Made by a program: the position numbers and the translations under genes | From: Bradyrhizobium sp. Gha | GTDB lineage: Bacteria > Pseudomonadota > Alphaproteobacteria > Rhizobiales > Xanthobacteraceae | Assembly (NCBI RefSeq): GCF_900113735.1 | Contig: NZ_FOQM01000004.1 | Location: 124,001 to 188,000 of the forward strand | Direction: 5' to 3' | Length of the DNA stretch: 64,000 nt | In this document: positions 1-8,764 of the stretch, piece by piece | Numbering within the stretch: the first letter of the stretch is position 1 | Layout of the letters: the number at the start of each line of letters is the position of its first letter | The notes under the pieces: model-generated | What the model was told of the DNA's origin: nothing | Seen by the model: only the letters and a program-made list of their open reading frames with translations | Database searches by the model: none

Positions 1-359
1 TTACGCGGACCGGCCCGCTCAAGCCAACCGCCCCAGATCGCGGCCGAGACGCCAAGCAGGACAAAGAACAGGGTGAACATCCACCCGAGGCTTGCGACTT
101 TCCAGTCGCAGGTCGTGGTGAAGAGCTCTGACCACAGCGACATATCCGGGCAGGCCTTGGGCGCGGTCAATCCGATCGCGCGCGACAACGGCAACCAGAA
201 CACGGAGAAGCCATAGGCCATGCCGATGCAGAGATGGATGCACAGCGCCGCTGGCGGCACCAGCCAGCGATTGAAGCCTGCGGTCGCGATGGTTCGCTCG
301 CGATCGAGAAAACCTGCGCCAGCGCCCGAAATTCTTCCAGCGCTCTCGATAGTCGTCAT
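1..359 (-). CDS. OFA-family MFS transporter, 3' end cut by window edge
   Basis: This reads leftward off the window, so only the first 119 residues are seen. The start ATG is at 357-359 and the frame is open to position 3. After a short polar N-terminus there is a hydrophobic segment with CIHLCIGMAYGFSVFWLPLS, then a soluble loop, then a second membrane segment (MFTLFFVLLGVSAAIWGGWL). This is the start of an oxalate/formate antiporter-like major facilitator. Known members move oxalate, formate or other monocarboxylates across the inner membrane. Its place beside formate-dehydrogenase accessory genes suggests formate or a related acid, but the substrate is inference. Family assignment is moderately sure. 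Confidence 0.7.
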   Translation of the reverse strand, partial: MTTIESAGRISGAGAGFLDRERTIATAGFNRWLVPPAALCIHLCIGMAYGFSVFWLPLSRAIGLTAPKACPDMSLWSELFTTTCDWKVASLGWMFTLFFVLLGVSAAIWGGWLERAGPR

Positions 360-679
360 GCACTCCTCCCCTGCAGTTGCCCTTCTGAGCAAACCTGCCG
401 CTACGATCCTGTTCCTCAGCCCGTTGCGGCTCAGCCGTTGTCCCTGCTGCTCCGCACAATCACCCGACACGCGCCAGGATCGTCACGCGCATCTGAAAAG
501 TTAACCCCTCGACGGGGGCTCTATGCCCGATACGATATGCAGGCTTGCGTGCGTGGCCCGCTGCTCCGCACATCGCGGAAAAGACTGGGACCTCCGCGCC
601 CGCGCGGACAAAGTCAATTGGGGCAGAAGCTGTGATCGATGTCGATAGATAAAAGGTCGGTATCGGCGCAGTGACGCGC
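360..679. other. Intergenic region, no gene seen
   Basis: This 320-bp stretch lies upstream of the leftward transporter and downstream of the TusA-like gene. The open frames crossing it have no recognisable protein character. It probably carries the transporter's promoter and leader, but no clear operator or hairpin was recognised. Confidence 0.4.
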
Positions 680-943
680 CTAAGAACGCAGCGCAGCATT
701 GGCGCTTTCTATCGAACCATTCGTCTTTTCTATCAAGAACACGATGCGCGCCTCGTTGCGCTCGGTGATCTCCACCGTGTCGCCCGTCTCGCGGACCAGG
801 TTCGGAATGTCAATCACCGACAACGGATCCGTGCAGTGGACTTCAAGCTGATCGCCCGGCTGCAATGGTTTCAGCGCCTTGCGTGTCTTCAAGGCTGGGA
901 GCGGGCATTTCAGCCCGGTGAGATCGAGCGTCGTTCTGGTCAT
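680..943 (-). CDS. TusA/SirA-family sulfur carrier protein
   Basis: This 87-residue protein has the TusA fold signature near its N-terminus: LDLTGLKCPLPALKTRKAL, with the CPxP motif whose cysteine carries the persulfide. Its length is normal for the family. TusA-like proteins relay sulfur to acceptors in tRNA thiolation, molybdenum cofactor maturation and related pathways. It lies 45 bp downstream of moeA on the same strand, and a sulfurtransferase gene (fdhD) lies nearby on the other strand. A role in sulfuration for the Mo/W enzyme is therefore plausible, but that is inference from context. TusA and YeeD-type carriers cannot be separated from the sequence alone. Confidence 0.85.
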   Translation of the reverse strand: MTRTTLDLTGLKCPLPALKTRKALKPLQPGDQLEVHCTDPLSVIDIPNLVRETGDTVEITERNEARIVFLIEKTNGSIESANAALRS

Positions 944-988
944 GGGCGCAACATGGCGGGAGGGATCAAGGGCGTCAACGCAACGGTC

Positions 989-2245
989 TCAGATGAGAGC
1001 TGCATAGGACAGAAAACCTACGCTCTCGCCCGGCTCCACGCGCGCGATGTCCTCCCCCAGCTCGATCAGGCCGTCGGTCTCCACCAACGACGACAGGAGG
1101 CCGGCGCCTTCGCGCGGAAACTTGACGGCTTCGAGCGTACCATCTTGTCCACGCCGCAAGGAGGCACGCACATATTCGCGGCGGCCGAGCTTTTTCTTGT
1201 ACGTGAACGCCGCGCGCAGGGGCATCGGCACCAGCGGCTCCGGCAGACTGCCGGCGAGCGCGAGCACCGTTGGCCGCACCACGTGGACGAAGGTGACAAA
1301 ACTCGCGACGGGATTGCCGGGCAGCCCGATCAACGGCGTGCCATTGATGATGCCCATCGCCACGGGCCGGCCCGGCTTGATCGCCATCCGCCACAGCACC
1401 AGCGAACCGACGCTTTCGACCGCAGCCTTGACGTGATCCTCCTCGCCGGTCGAGACACCGCCGGTGGTGAGGATGAGATCATGGTCCCCCGCGACCTGCT
1501 TCAATCCGTTCGCCAGCGAGGTGCGTTCATCGCGCAGAATGCCAAGATCAGAGACCTCGCAGCCTAGACGGCGCAGCATCGCCATCAGCATGAAACGGTT
1601 GGAATCGAACAGCTGCGACGCCGCACGCGACTGGCCCGGCGAGGCCAGCTCATCGCCCGTGGAGAACACCGCCACGCGAATACGCCTGACGACATCGAGC
1701 CTGACAAGGCCGAATGCCGCCGCAAGCGCGACATGCTGCGGCCGCAGCCGCTGGCCGGCGCGGAGCGCGACGTGGCCAAGGGGAATGTCCTCCCCCGCCG
1801 GGCGGACATTGGCGCCGGGCTTCAGCCCGGACGGCAGCACGATCTTGCCTGCTGCATCGATTCGGACGTCCTCCTGCATGAAGACCGTCCCGGCCCCCGG
1901 CGGCATCGGCGCGCCGGTGAAAATGCGCGCGGTGTGACCAGGCTTGATCGGCGCTTGTGCAGAGCCGCCGGCCTGGATACGCCCGTCAACCGGGAATGCC
2001 TGTTCCGCTTCTTGCGGAACGTCGGCATTGCCGACTGCGTAACCATCGACCGCGGAGTTGGTGAAAGGCGGCAGCGGCAGCGGCGCTGCGATATCGTGCG
2101 CCAGCACGCGCCCGTCGGCATCATCAAGCGCCACCGTCTCGATGTCGGCAATCGCGCTGACGCGTGCCGTGATCAGGCTCACGGCCTCGTCGACCGACAT
2201 CATCGGTCCGCCGAAAGCAAAGCAATCGTCCGACAGTTGCGCCAT
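989..2245 (-). CDS. moeA: Molybdopterin molybdotransferase MoeA
   Basis: This 418-residue protein has the normal MoeA length. MoeA inserts molybdate (or tungstate) into adenylylated molybdopterin in the cytoplasm. Visible motifs are NSAVDGYAV near residue 67, the substrate-binding TTGGVSTGEEDHVK loop in the MogA-like domain, and GLPGNPVASF. A C-terminal barrel domain follows. It is the most canonical of three MoeA-type proteins in this window. It starts 9 bp after the mobB stop and precedes the TusA-like gene, so these three are probably co-transcribed leftward. An alternative start is the internal Met-Met before SVDEAV. Identification is firm. Confidence 0.95.
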   Translation of the reverse strand: MAQLSDDCFAFGGPMMSVDEAVSLITARVSAIADIETVALDDADGRVLAHDIAAPLPLPPFTNSAVDGYAVGNADVPQEAEQAFPVDGRIQAGGSAQAPIKPGHTARIFTGAPMPPGAGTVFMQEDVRIDAAGKIVLPSGLKPGANVRPAGEDIPLGHVALRAGQRLRPQHVALAAAFGLVRLDVVRRIRVAVFSTGDELASPGQSRAASQLFDSNRFMLMAMLRRLGCEVSDLGILRDERTSLANGLKQVAGDHDLILTTGGVSTGEEDHVKAAVESVGSLVLWRMAIKPGRPVAMGIINGTPLIGLPGNPVASFVTFVHVVRPTVLALAGSLPEPLVPMPLRAAFTYKKKLGRREYVRASLRRGQDGTLEAVKFPREGAGLLSSLVETDGLIELGEDIARVEPGESVGFLSYAALI

Positions 2246-2254
2246 GGTGCCTCG

Positions 2255-2782
2255 TCAGCGCCTCGCCGCGCTTCTTGCCACCGCTTCCTCGGCCGGCATC
2301 GCCGCACGAAGCAGCAAAGCCGCCGCAGCCTCGATATCGTCGAGATGGACAGTGGGCAGCCGGGTTTCAACCGCAGCGTCGGTTGCAATTCCGACAATAC
2401 CGGGATCGTCAGGAAACAGCAGCGGCTTGCCGTTGCCGGCGCGATGCACCTCGATCTTGCGATGCGGCTCACGCTTGAAACCCTCGACCACGACGAGATC
2501 GGCTCCGGACAGCTTGCTCAGCAGCTCCGGCAACCGCGGTTCGGCTGCACCGCGCAATTCATGCATCAGCGCCCAGCGCTTCGACGAGGCCACCAGCACC
2601 TCGGCCGCACCGGCCTCGCGATGGCGCCAGGAATCCTTGCCGGGCACATCGACGTCGAACTGGTGATGCGCATGCTTGATCACGGAGACGCGCAGGCCCT
2701 GCGCGTTGAAATGCGGGATCAGTCGCGTCAACAGCGTGGTCTTGCCCGCACCGCTCCAGCCTGCAAGGCCGATGACTTTCAT
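2255..2782 (-). CDS. mobB: Molybdopterin-guanine dinucleotide biosynthesis protein MobB
   Basis: This 175-residue GTP-binding protein starts with MKVIGLAGWSGAGKTTLLTR, a P-loop (GWSGAGKT) at the very N-terminus as expected for MobB. A longer frame exists upstream, but the ATG at 2780-2782 puts the P-loop in its usual place. MobB binds GTP and assists MobA in attaching GMP to molybdopterin. The gene is divergent from fdhD across about 107 bp, which must hold both promoters. It forms the head of a leftward mobB-moeA-tusA-like unit. The family call is firm. Confidence 0.92.
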   Translation of the reverse strand: MKVIGLAGWSGAGKTTLLTRLIPHFNAQGLRVSVIKHAHHQFDVDVPGKDSWRHREAGAAEVLVASSKRWALMHELRGAAEPRLPELLSKLSGADLVVVEGFKREPHRKIEVHRAGNGKPLLFPDDPGIVGIATDAAVETRLPTVHLDDIEAAAALLLRAAMPAEEAVARSAARR

Positions 2783-2889
2783 AACAGTTCGATCTCCGCC
2801 AGCCGCATGACGCCGCTGGAACCGCCTACTCAATCGTTGTGGGCATGCTTATATCGGCTTGACCCGAATGTCATGCTAACGTCGCGGCC

Positions 2890-3780
2890 ATGATGAAGAT
2901 CGACAAAGCCCCGGTGCCCCTGATCGTTCCCAATCCTGACGACCCGCGCCTGACCCAGAGCGTGACCGGGACCGACCAGACCGGCGCCAGGGTCGAGATC
3001 AAGGTGCCGATGGAGCGGCCGCTGACGCTCTATCTGAATTCGCAGGAGATCGTCACCATGATGACGATCGGCGATTATCCCGAATACCTGGCCCTCGGCT
3101 ACCTCCTGAACCAGAACATGCTGAAATACAATGACGCGGTCACCGAGGTCGAATACGACGACGACCTCCAGGTCGTGGTCGTGCGCACCGGGCACCACAC
3201 CAATTTCGAGGCCAAGCTGAAGAAGCGGACGCAGACATCGGGCTGCGCGCAGGGCACCGCCTTCGGCGACCTGTTGGAAGCGGTCGAAAGCGTCGCACTG
3301 CCGAAGGCCGCGTTGCGCACCTCCTGGCTCTACCAGATGACCCAGACCATCAACACCATGCCCTCGCTCTATCTCGAGGCCGGCGCGATCCACGGCTGCG
3401 TGCTGTGCAGGGAGGGCGAGCCGCTCTGCTACACCGAGGACGTCGGCCGCCACAACGCCGTCGACAAGATCGCGGGCTGGATGTACCGCCACGGCGTCGA
3501 TGCATCCGACAAGATCCTCTACACCACGGGACGCCTCACCTCGGAAATGGTGATCAAGACGGTGCGCATGGGCATTCCGATCCTGGTGTCGCGCTCCGGC
3601 TTCACCGCATGGGGCGTCGATCTCGCGCGACAAGTGGGCCTGACGCTGGTTGGACGCACCCGCGGAAAGCGCTTCATCGTACTCGCCGGCGAGGAGCGGA
3701 TCGTCTACGACCAGAATCTCGCTTACATCGAGGAGGAATCGGCAAGGCATAAGCGCAAGGGTGAAAGCGGTGACGACTGA
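2890..3780 (+). CDS. fdhD: Formate dehydrogenase accessory sulfurtransferase FdhD
   Basis: This 296-residue protein has the FdhD hallmarks: the CxxC-type pair in [12 protein letters not shown] (residues about 172-178) and the following [11 protein letters not shown] block. FdhD transfers sulfur from the cysteine desulfurase IscS to the bis-MGD cofactor, making the sulfido ligand needed by formate dehydrogenase. The catalytic FDH subunits are not in the window and may lie elsewhere on the chromosome. The mobA start overlaps the 3' end of fdhD, indicating translational coupling. The two neighbouring Met codons at the start cannot be told apart. Confidence 0.95.
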   Translation: MMKIDKAPVPLIVPNPDDPRLTQSVTGTDQTGARVEIKVPMERPLTLYLNSQEIVTMMTIGDYPEYLALGYLLNQNMLKYNDAVTEVEYDDDLQVVVVRTGHHTNFEAKLKKRTQTSGCAQGTAFGDLLEAVESVALPKAALRTSWLYQMTQTINTMPSLYLEAGAIHGCVLCREGEPLCYTEDVGRHNAVDKIAGWMYRHGVDASDKILYTTGRLTSEMVIKTVRMGIPILVSRSGFTAWGVDLARQVGLTLVGRTRGKRFIVLAGEERIVYDQNLAYIEEESARHKRKGESGDD

Positions 3781-4402
3781 AATTCCGCTGACGCAAGGCG
3801 TCCTGCTCGCCGGCGGTCTCGCACGCCGCATGGGTGGCGGCGACAAGCCGATGCGCACGATCGGCGGACGCACCATTCTGGAGCGCGTGATCGCGCGCCT
3901 CGAGCCGCAGTGCGACGGGCTGATCCTCAACGCCAATGGTGACCCCGCACGCTTTGCTGCGTTCGGCTTGCAGGTCATTGCCGACGATGTGCCCGGGTTC
4001 CCCGGCCCGCTCGCCGGCATCCTCGCCGCACTCGACTGGACCGCGGCGAACCGGCCGCAAATCGAATGGGTGCTCAGCGCCGCCGGTGACTGCCCGTTCC
4101 TGCCGCGCGATCTCGTCGCGGCCCTGCATGACGGGCGCAAGCGAGAGAACGCCCAGCTCGCGGTCGCCGCATCAGGCAATCAGTCGCATCCGGTGATCGG
4201 CTTGTGGCGCGTCGCCTTGCGCGCCGAGCTGCGCCACGCATTAATCGTCGAGAATATCCGCAAGATCGACCGCTGGACCGCGCGCTATCCGCTGGCGACG
4301 GTGACCTGGCCTGCCGAGCCGCTCGATCCGTTCTTCAATGCCAACACGGTCGAGGACATCGCCGAAGCAGAGCGGCTGGCGGCGCTGGACGATGCGGCCT
4401 AA
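3770..4402 (+). CDS. mobA: Molybdenum cofactor guanylyltransferase MobA
   Basis: MobA attaches GMP to Mo-molybdopterin to form the MGD cofactor. The N-terminus carries the nucleotidyltransferase signature [19 protein letters not shown], and the metal-binding aspartate region reads [14 protein letters not shown] chose the GTG at 3770, giving about 210 residues, because the signature then falls at the N-terminus as usual. A GTG at 3761 is also possible, and a longer upstream frame is only fdhD read in another phase. The start overlaps the fdhD stop by 11 bp. It converges on the MoeA-PBP gene, 37 bp away. Confidence 0.92.
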   Translation: MTTEIPLTQGVLLAGGLARRMGGGDKPMRTIGGRTILERVIARLEPQCDGLILNANGDPARFAAFGLQVIADDVPGFPGPLAGILAALDWTAANRPQIEWVLSAAGDCPFLPRDLVAALHDGRKRENAQLAVAASGNQSHPVIGLWRVALRAELRHALIVENIRKIDRWTARYPLATVTWPAEPLDPFFNANTVEDIAEAERLAALDDAA

Positions 4403-4439
4403 TCGAGTTCAATGCGCACCGCCGCCGAAAGCCGGCTCT

Positions 4440-6401
4440 CTAAGCGGGTCGGAAGCCGGCTCGCTCCAGCGCCGTACGCGCCTCGCCCGAACCGAGGGCA
4501 TCGATAAAGGCTTGCACCGCGGGCCGCTGCTTTCGCGCTGTCACCAGCGCGAAGTCATAATGCTCTTCCGCGAGCGGAATGAAACCGAGGCCGGCGGCAT
4601 GGGCGACCGGCGCAATGGTCATCCCCCAGTCGGCGCGGTGCTGTGCGACGGCCGCCGCGACGGCATTGTGCGAACGAGGTTGGTTCCAGTATCCCTCAGG
4701 GCGCGCGCCACCGAGCAGCCGGTCGATCAGGATGCGCGTGCCGGCGCCCTGGTTTCGATTGACCATGATGCAGGTGGGATCGGCGAGCGCGGCGGCGACG
4801 GCCTCCTTCGCACCAAGCCCCTCAAAACGATTATCACCCTTGCGGAAGACGATACCCTGCATGCGCCGCCAGCCCGGCACCAGCTCGAGTCCTTCAACGA
4901 GATAAGGCGTGTTGTAGGTCTCGCTCTTGTCGTCGAACAGATGGATCGGCGCGAGATCGCATTCACCGCGCTTTGCGGCTGCAAGTCCGCCGAGGCTGCC
5001 GACCGCAATCGAGCGCACCATCAGACCCGCATGCGCGAGAGGAGCGGTGACGAGATCGAGGCCGGTGCAGTGGCTGCCGACGATGACGAGATCAGGCACG
5101 CGCACGTGCGGCGTGAACAGCGTCACCTCGGTCATCGTGCCGGCCGGCATATGGTCAGCGAGCGCGTCGATGCGCAAAAAGCCATCGGCCTGTGCGAACG
5201 ATGTGATCGCGCCGGAGCCCTTGCCGGAGGGATAGGCGACCAATCCATCCTTGCCCTCGACCAGAGAAACCATGACGAATTCAGTCCGGCCAAGCTCCGA
5301 CGCGACGCGCACCGGCACGGTCGCATTCACCTTGGCATCGGAGCGCGGCGGCAAGCGAGCCATCTTGCGCAGTGACGGCACGATCATGTCATGGAAGGTG
5401 AACATCGCCGATGTCGGAAAGCCCGGCAGGATCACCACCGGCTTGCCGTCGCACACCGCCAGACACAGCGGCTTGCCGGGCTTGAGGGCGACGCCGTGCG
5501 CAATAATGCCGGGGCTGCCGAGCCGGCCGATGATGCGATGGGACAGGTCGCCCGCGCCTTTCGACGTGCCGCCTGACAGCACCAGCATGTCGGCAGCCGC
5601 CAGCGCATCGCGCATTGCGGCTTCGAGCCTCGGTTCATCGTCGGGAATGGCGCCAAGAAAAACCGCCTCGCCGCCGTTCTCGCCGATCGCTGCCGCGACA
5701 ATCGCCCCGTTGGTGTCGTAGATTGCGGCCGGCGGGAGCGTGTCGCCGGGCTGCACCAATTCGTCACCGGTCGAGATCACGGCAACGCGCGGCTTGCGCA
5801 CGACCTTCACCTCGGCGATCCCGCAGGCCGCCAACATGCCGATCTCGCGCGAGCCGATGATCGTGCCGGCGCGCAGCAGCGTCTCGCCACGCGCGATGTC
5901 AGATCCGGCGTAGGACACGAACTGCCCCGGCGATATGGCGCGACGGACGTCGATCGCATCAGCGCCGGCCGGCTGGGTGTGCTCGACCATCACCACGGCA
6001 TCGGCGCCGCGGGGAAGCGGACCGCCGGTTGCGATCGGCGTTGCGGTTCCCGCAGTCACTTGCAGCGCCGGCACGGTGCCGCAATGAATGGTCTCGCCGT
6101 TGAGGGTGAGCCGCACCGGCGCGCCCTCACCGGCCACTGAAAGATCCGCCGAGCGCACTGCAAACCCGTCGACATTGGAGCGATCGAATGGTGGCACGTC
6201 GATCGGCGCGGTGATGTCTTCTGCCAGCGCGGCGGCGATCGCGTCGGCAAGCTTGCGCGTTTCGCTCGGGACGGCGCGCGGGAACAGCGCATCGTCAAAG
6301 CGCGCCAGCGCCTCCTCGCGCGAGAGGATTTTGAGGAATTGCCCCTGTTCAAGTGCGCTTCGGTCTGGCGGCTTTGGGATCATCGTCATGCCGGAACCCA
6401 T
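4440..6401 (-). CDS. MoeA-type protein fused to a PBP-like (substrate-binding) domain
   Basis: This 653-residue protein has two parts. Residues about 20-425 are a MoeA-like molybdopterin molybdotransferase with RSNVDGFAV, LSGGTSKGAGDLSH and a VILPGFPTSA block. Residues about 430-650 are a periplasmic-binding-fold domain without a signal peptide (VGSHCTGLDLVTAPLAHAG through NRNQGAGTRILIDRLLGG). This architecture is known in Mo-cofactor genes and is usually taken to couple metal insertion with oxyanion or cofactor sensing. The ligand of the PBP domain is unknown. It starts 1 bp after the stop of the MoeA-like gene, so the two are translationally coupled. A GGGAA sequence sits 5 bp before the chosen ATG. 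Confidence 0.92.
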   Translation of the reverse strand: MGSGMTMIPKPPDRSALEQGQFLKILSREEALARFDDALFPRAVPSETRKLADAIAAALAEDITAPIDVPPFDRSNVDGFAVRSADLSVAGEGAPVRLTLNGETIHCGTVPALQVTAGTATPIATGGPLPRGADAVVMVEHTQPAGADAIDVRRAISPGQFVSYAGSDIARGETLLRAGTIIGSREIGMLAACGIAEVKVVRKPRVAVISTGDELVQPGDTLPPAAIYDTNGAIVAAAIGENGGEAVFLGAIPDDEPRLEAAMRDALAAADMLVLSGGTSKGAGDLSHRIIGRLGSPGIIAHGVALKPGKPLCLAVCDGKPVVILPGFPTSAMFTFHDMIVPSLRKMARLPPRSDAKVNATVPVRVASELGRTEFVMVSLVEGKDGLVAYPSGKGSGAITSFAQADGFLRIDALADHMPAGTMTEVTLFTPHVRVPDLVIVGSHCTGLDLVTAPLAHAGLMVRSIAVGSLGGLAAAKRGECDLAPIHLFDDKSETYNTPYLVEGLELVPGWRRMQGIVFRKGDNRFEGLGAKEAVAAALADPTCIMVNRNQGAGTRILIDRLLGGARPEGYWNQPRSHNAVAAAVAQHRADWGMTIAPVAHAAGLGFIPLAEEHYDFALVTARKQRPAVQAFIDALGSGEARTALERAGFRPA

Positions 6402-6402
6402 A

Positions 6403-7509
6403 TCATTCCCGCATCAAATAAGCATCGACCGGCTCGCCCGCGGCAAATCCCTCGTGGCTGGCGGGAATGAGCAACCATGCATCCGCGCCGGCGATGGCCT
6501 GGAGCGGCCATTCGCCCACGGCAAGTGACCGCCACGTCTTATGTTCCTCGGCCAGCAGGGCGATCTCGGCAATGCCGACGCTGGACGCGATCTTGCGCGC
6601 AAGCGGCAGGGTCACTGCGCGGCGCGGCCGCCGAGCCGACAATCGATCGATCAGCGGAAGCACCAGCGCAAGCCAGGCCGCCAGCGCCTGAGCTGGCGAT
6701 CCGGGCAAGACGACGACGGGAACTTTTCCGAGCCGGCCTGAGGCCGCGGTGCGTCCGGGCTGGAGCGCAAGGCCATGATCGAGCTGCGCTCCACGCCGAA
6801 CCAGCGCCGCGACGGTGGCATCCGCATGACCGACCCCGCTGCCTCCGATCGTCAGCAGGAGATCGCAGGCGGAGGCATCGAGCGCCTCCCCGATCGATGC
6901 CGTATCGCGCGAGGCAGCTTGATGGGCGCTCACATCGAGTCCCGCCGTGCGTGCGAGGCTGGCGATCATCTGCATCGTCGCGGTCGCGCCGGGCACGTTG
7001 ACGATGCGCAGCCGCGGCCGCCTGACACTTAGCTCGTCGCGCCCGGCGACGCTGGCGAGCAGCAGAGCCGCTGCGCCGACGGGATATCCCGCTGTGACCA
7101 CGGGCGTGTTTCCCGCGATATCGCTACCGGCACGCGCGACGCCTTGTCCCGGAACGCCCTCCACCAGCACCTCGGCGAGTGGGCCCGATACCCCAACGCC
7201 ATCAGCATCGAGCACGCAATCGCATCCCGCCGGCATCGCATCACCGGCCTCGACCCATACTGGAAGCTCGGCCAGAGGCAGCGGCGAATAGGAGGACGCG
7301 CCGACCAGATCGTTGGCGCACAACGCCCAGCCATCGACGGCCGCGATGTCTCGCGGCGGATGGGCCGGCAGCAACGGCATCCCCGCGGAGATACAGTCGG
7401 CCGCTTCATCCAGCGGCAATTCGACCGGCTCAACCGGATCAACGCCGCGCAAAAGCATAGCGAGCGCAGTGTCAAGCGGCGTCAGCGAGGGCGGCAGGCG
7501 CTGGGTCAT
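6403..7509 (-). CDS. MoeA-like molybdopterin-binding protein (divergent)
   Basis: This 368-residue protein resembles MoeA throughout but is shorter and its motifs are altered. It has IAAVDGWALC near the N-terminus, TIGGSGVGHADATV where canonical MoeA has GGVSTGEEDHV, and VVLPGSPAQAL. The acidic residues of the loop are reduced. It may bind molybdopterin or a metal-loaded intermediate without full catalytic activity; that is inference. It lies between tupA (upstream, 53 bp) and the MoeA-PBP fusion (downstream, 1 bp). The likely transcript is therefore tupA, moeA-like, moeA-PBP, linking oxyanion capture with insertion. Confidence 0.85.
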   Translation of the reverse strand: MTQRLPPSLTPLDTALAMLLRGVDPVEPVELPLDEAADCISAGMPLLPAHPPRDIAAVDGWALCANDLVGASSYSPLPLAELPVWVEAGDAMPAGCDCVLDADGVGVSGPLAEVLVEGVPGQGVARAGSDIAGNTPVVTAGYPVGAAALLLASVAGRDELSVRRPRLRIVNVPGATATMQMIASLARTAGLDVSAHQAASRDTASIGEALDASACDLLLTIGGSGVGHADATVAALVRRGAQLDHGLALQPGRTAASGRLGKVPVVVLPGSPAQALAAWLALVLPLIDRLSARRPRRAVTLPLARKIASSVGIAEIALLAEEHKTWRSLAVGEWPLQAIAGADAWLLIPASHEGFAAGEPVDAYLMRE

Positions 7510-7562
7510 GCCTCATGATGGACCACGCATCGCGCGGTTTGGCAACCGTTCGTGCCTCGTCT

Positions 7563-8396
7563 TCAGCCGCCTGGCTTCTCCGCGTTCGGAAAGAACACCT
7601 GTTGCCCGTCGACCTTGTAGTTGGCGATCGCCGCCTGCCCCTCCGGCGAGATCAGCCAGTCGATGAAGGCCTGTCCCAGCTCCTTCCTGACGTTCGGAAA
7701 TTTTTCCGGGTTCACGAGCATCACGCCGTATTGGTTGAGCAGCCGCTTGTCGCCCTCGACGACGATGTCGAGATCGCCGCGGTCCTTATAGGCAATCCAG
7801 CTGCCGCGGTCTGCGAGCACATAGGCATTGGCCGTGCGCGCCGCGTCGAGGGCGGCAGTCATGCCGTACCCGCTCTCGCGATACCAGGCGCCCTTGACGC
7901 TCGCGATATCGATGCCGGCGACGATCCAGAGTGCAAGCTCCGCCGCATGGGTGCCGGACCGATCGCCGCGCGTCACGAACGGTGCCCCCTTCGCCTCGAT
8001 GGCCTTTAGCGCAGTCGCGATGTCCTTGCCCTTCACTCCGGCAGGATCGCTCTTCGGCCCGACCAAAACGAAATCGCTGTACATGACGTCGAATCGCTTC
8101 GCGCCAAAGCCGTCGGCGACGAACTTCTCCTCCTGCGGCCGGGCATGCATCAACACGACGTCGACCTCGCCTCGGCGTGCAACGTCGAGCACCTCGACGC
8201 TGCGGCGCGCGATCACCGTCACCTCGATGCCGGTCCTGTCGCGGACAATAGGCAATAGATAATCGAGCAGGCCGGTGTCCTGTGTCGATGTCGTCGAGCC
8301 CAGGACAATCGCACGCTCCGCGGCAGACGAGGCCGCAACGCCCCCGGCGAGGCCGAAGAGCAGCGCAAATGCAACGGTCAGTCGGCGAACGGCCAT
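7563..8396 (-). CDS. tupA: Tungstate/molybdate ABC transporter substrate-binding protein (TupA type)
   Basis: This 277-residue secreted protein starts with a signal peptide (MAVRRLTVAFALLFGLAGG, cleavage probably after SSA). The mature protein opens with VLGSTTSTQDTGLLDYLLP, the TTSTQDTGLL motif of TupA/WtpA-like tungstate-binding proteins. It would bind tungstate or molybdate in the periplasm and hand it to a permease, but no permease or ATPase gene is adjacent. Its position at the head of two MoeA-type genes suggests that oxyanion supply and insertion are co-expressed. Tungstate versus molybdate preference cannot be read from the sequence. Confidence 0.88.
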   Translation of the reverse strand: MAVRRLTVAFALLFGLAGGVAASSAAERAIVLGSTTSTQDTGLLDYLLPIVRDRTGIEVTVIARRSVEVLDVARRGEVDVVLMHARPQEEKFVADGFGAKRFDVMYSDFVLVGPKSDPAGVKGKDIATALKAIEAKGAPFVTRGDRSGTHAAELALWIVAGIDIASVKGAWYRESGYGMTAALDAARTANAYVLADRGSWIAYKDRGDLDIVVEGDKRLLNQYGVMLVNPEKFPNVRKELGQAFIDWLISPEGQAAIANYKVDGQQVFFPNAEKPGG

Positions 8397-8764
8397 GGCG
8401 GGTTTCCATTGAAAACGAGGCGATCATGATCATCGATTGCGCCACACTCGTGACGGATTTGGCGGTCGCGCGGGCAACAAGCAATAGGACGACTTGGTTT
8501 GAGCCACGACCGGAAGGCAAGTTCACGATGCGCGGGTCGGCGCGCCGAAGCAGGCCATTGGGAAGTTTCGCTCCAATCAACCGGCACGTTGATTGCACGC
8601 GCCGAGGGACCTACCGGCTACGATCCCTCCCGCGCCAGGCAGATCCGCTCCGTCGGCTGAGATTGACGCCCACCCCCAAATAGTTGCAAAAGAAACCAAT
8701 TCAGCCGGGCCGTACCCGGGACAGGCAACTTTCGGCCAACGTGCCGGACCAGGGGAGGACAATC
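8397..8764. other. Divergent intergenic region
   Basis: This 368-bp stretch separates the leftward tupA operon from a rightward substrate-binding protein gene. It must hold both promoters. No protein-like frame was seen. A ribosome-binding site (GGGGAGG, 8752-8758) serves the GTG start at 8765. Confidence 0.5.

Noticed and set aside
1733..2893. 386-codon plus-strand frame opposite moeA and mobB
   Set aside because: Shadow of two recognised genes; no start signal or domain.
2830..4179. Long minus-strand open frame opposite fdhD and mobA
   Set aside because: It is antisense to two clearly coding genes and its residues show only GC-rich shadow composition.
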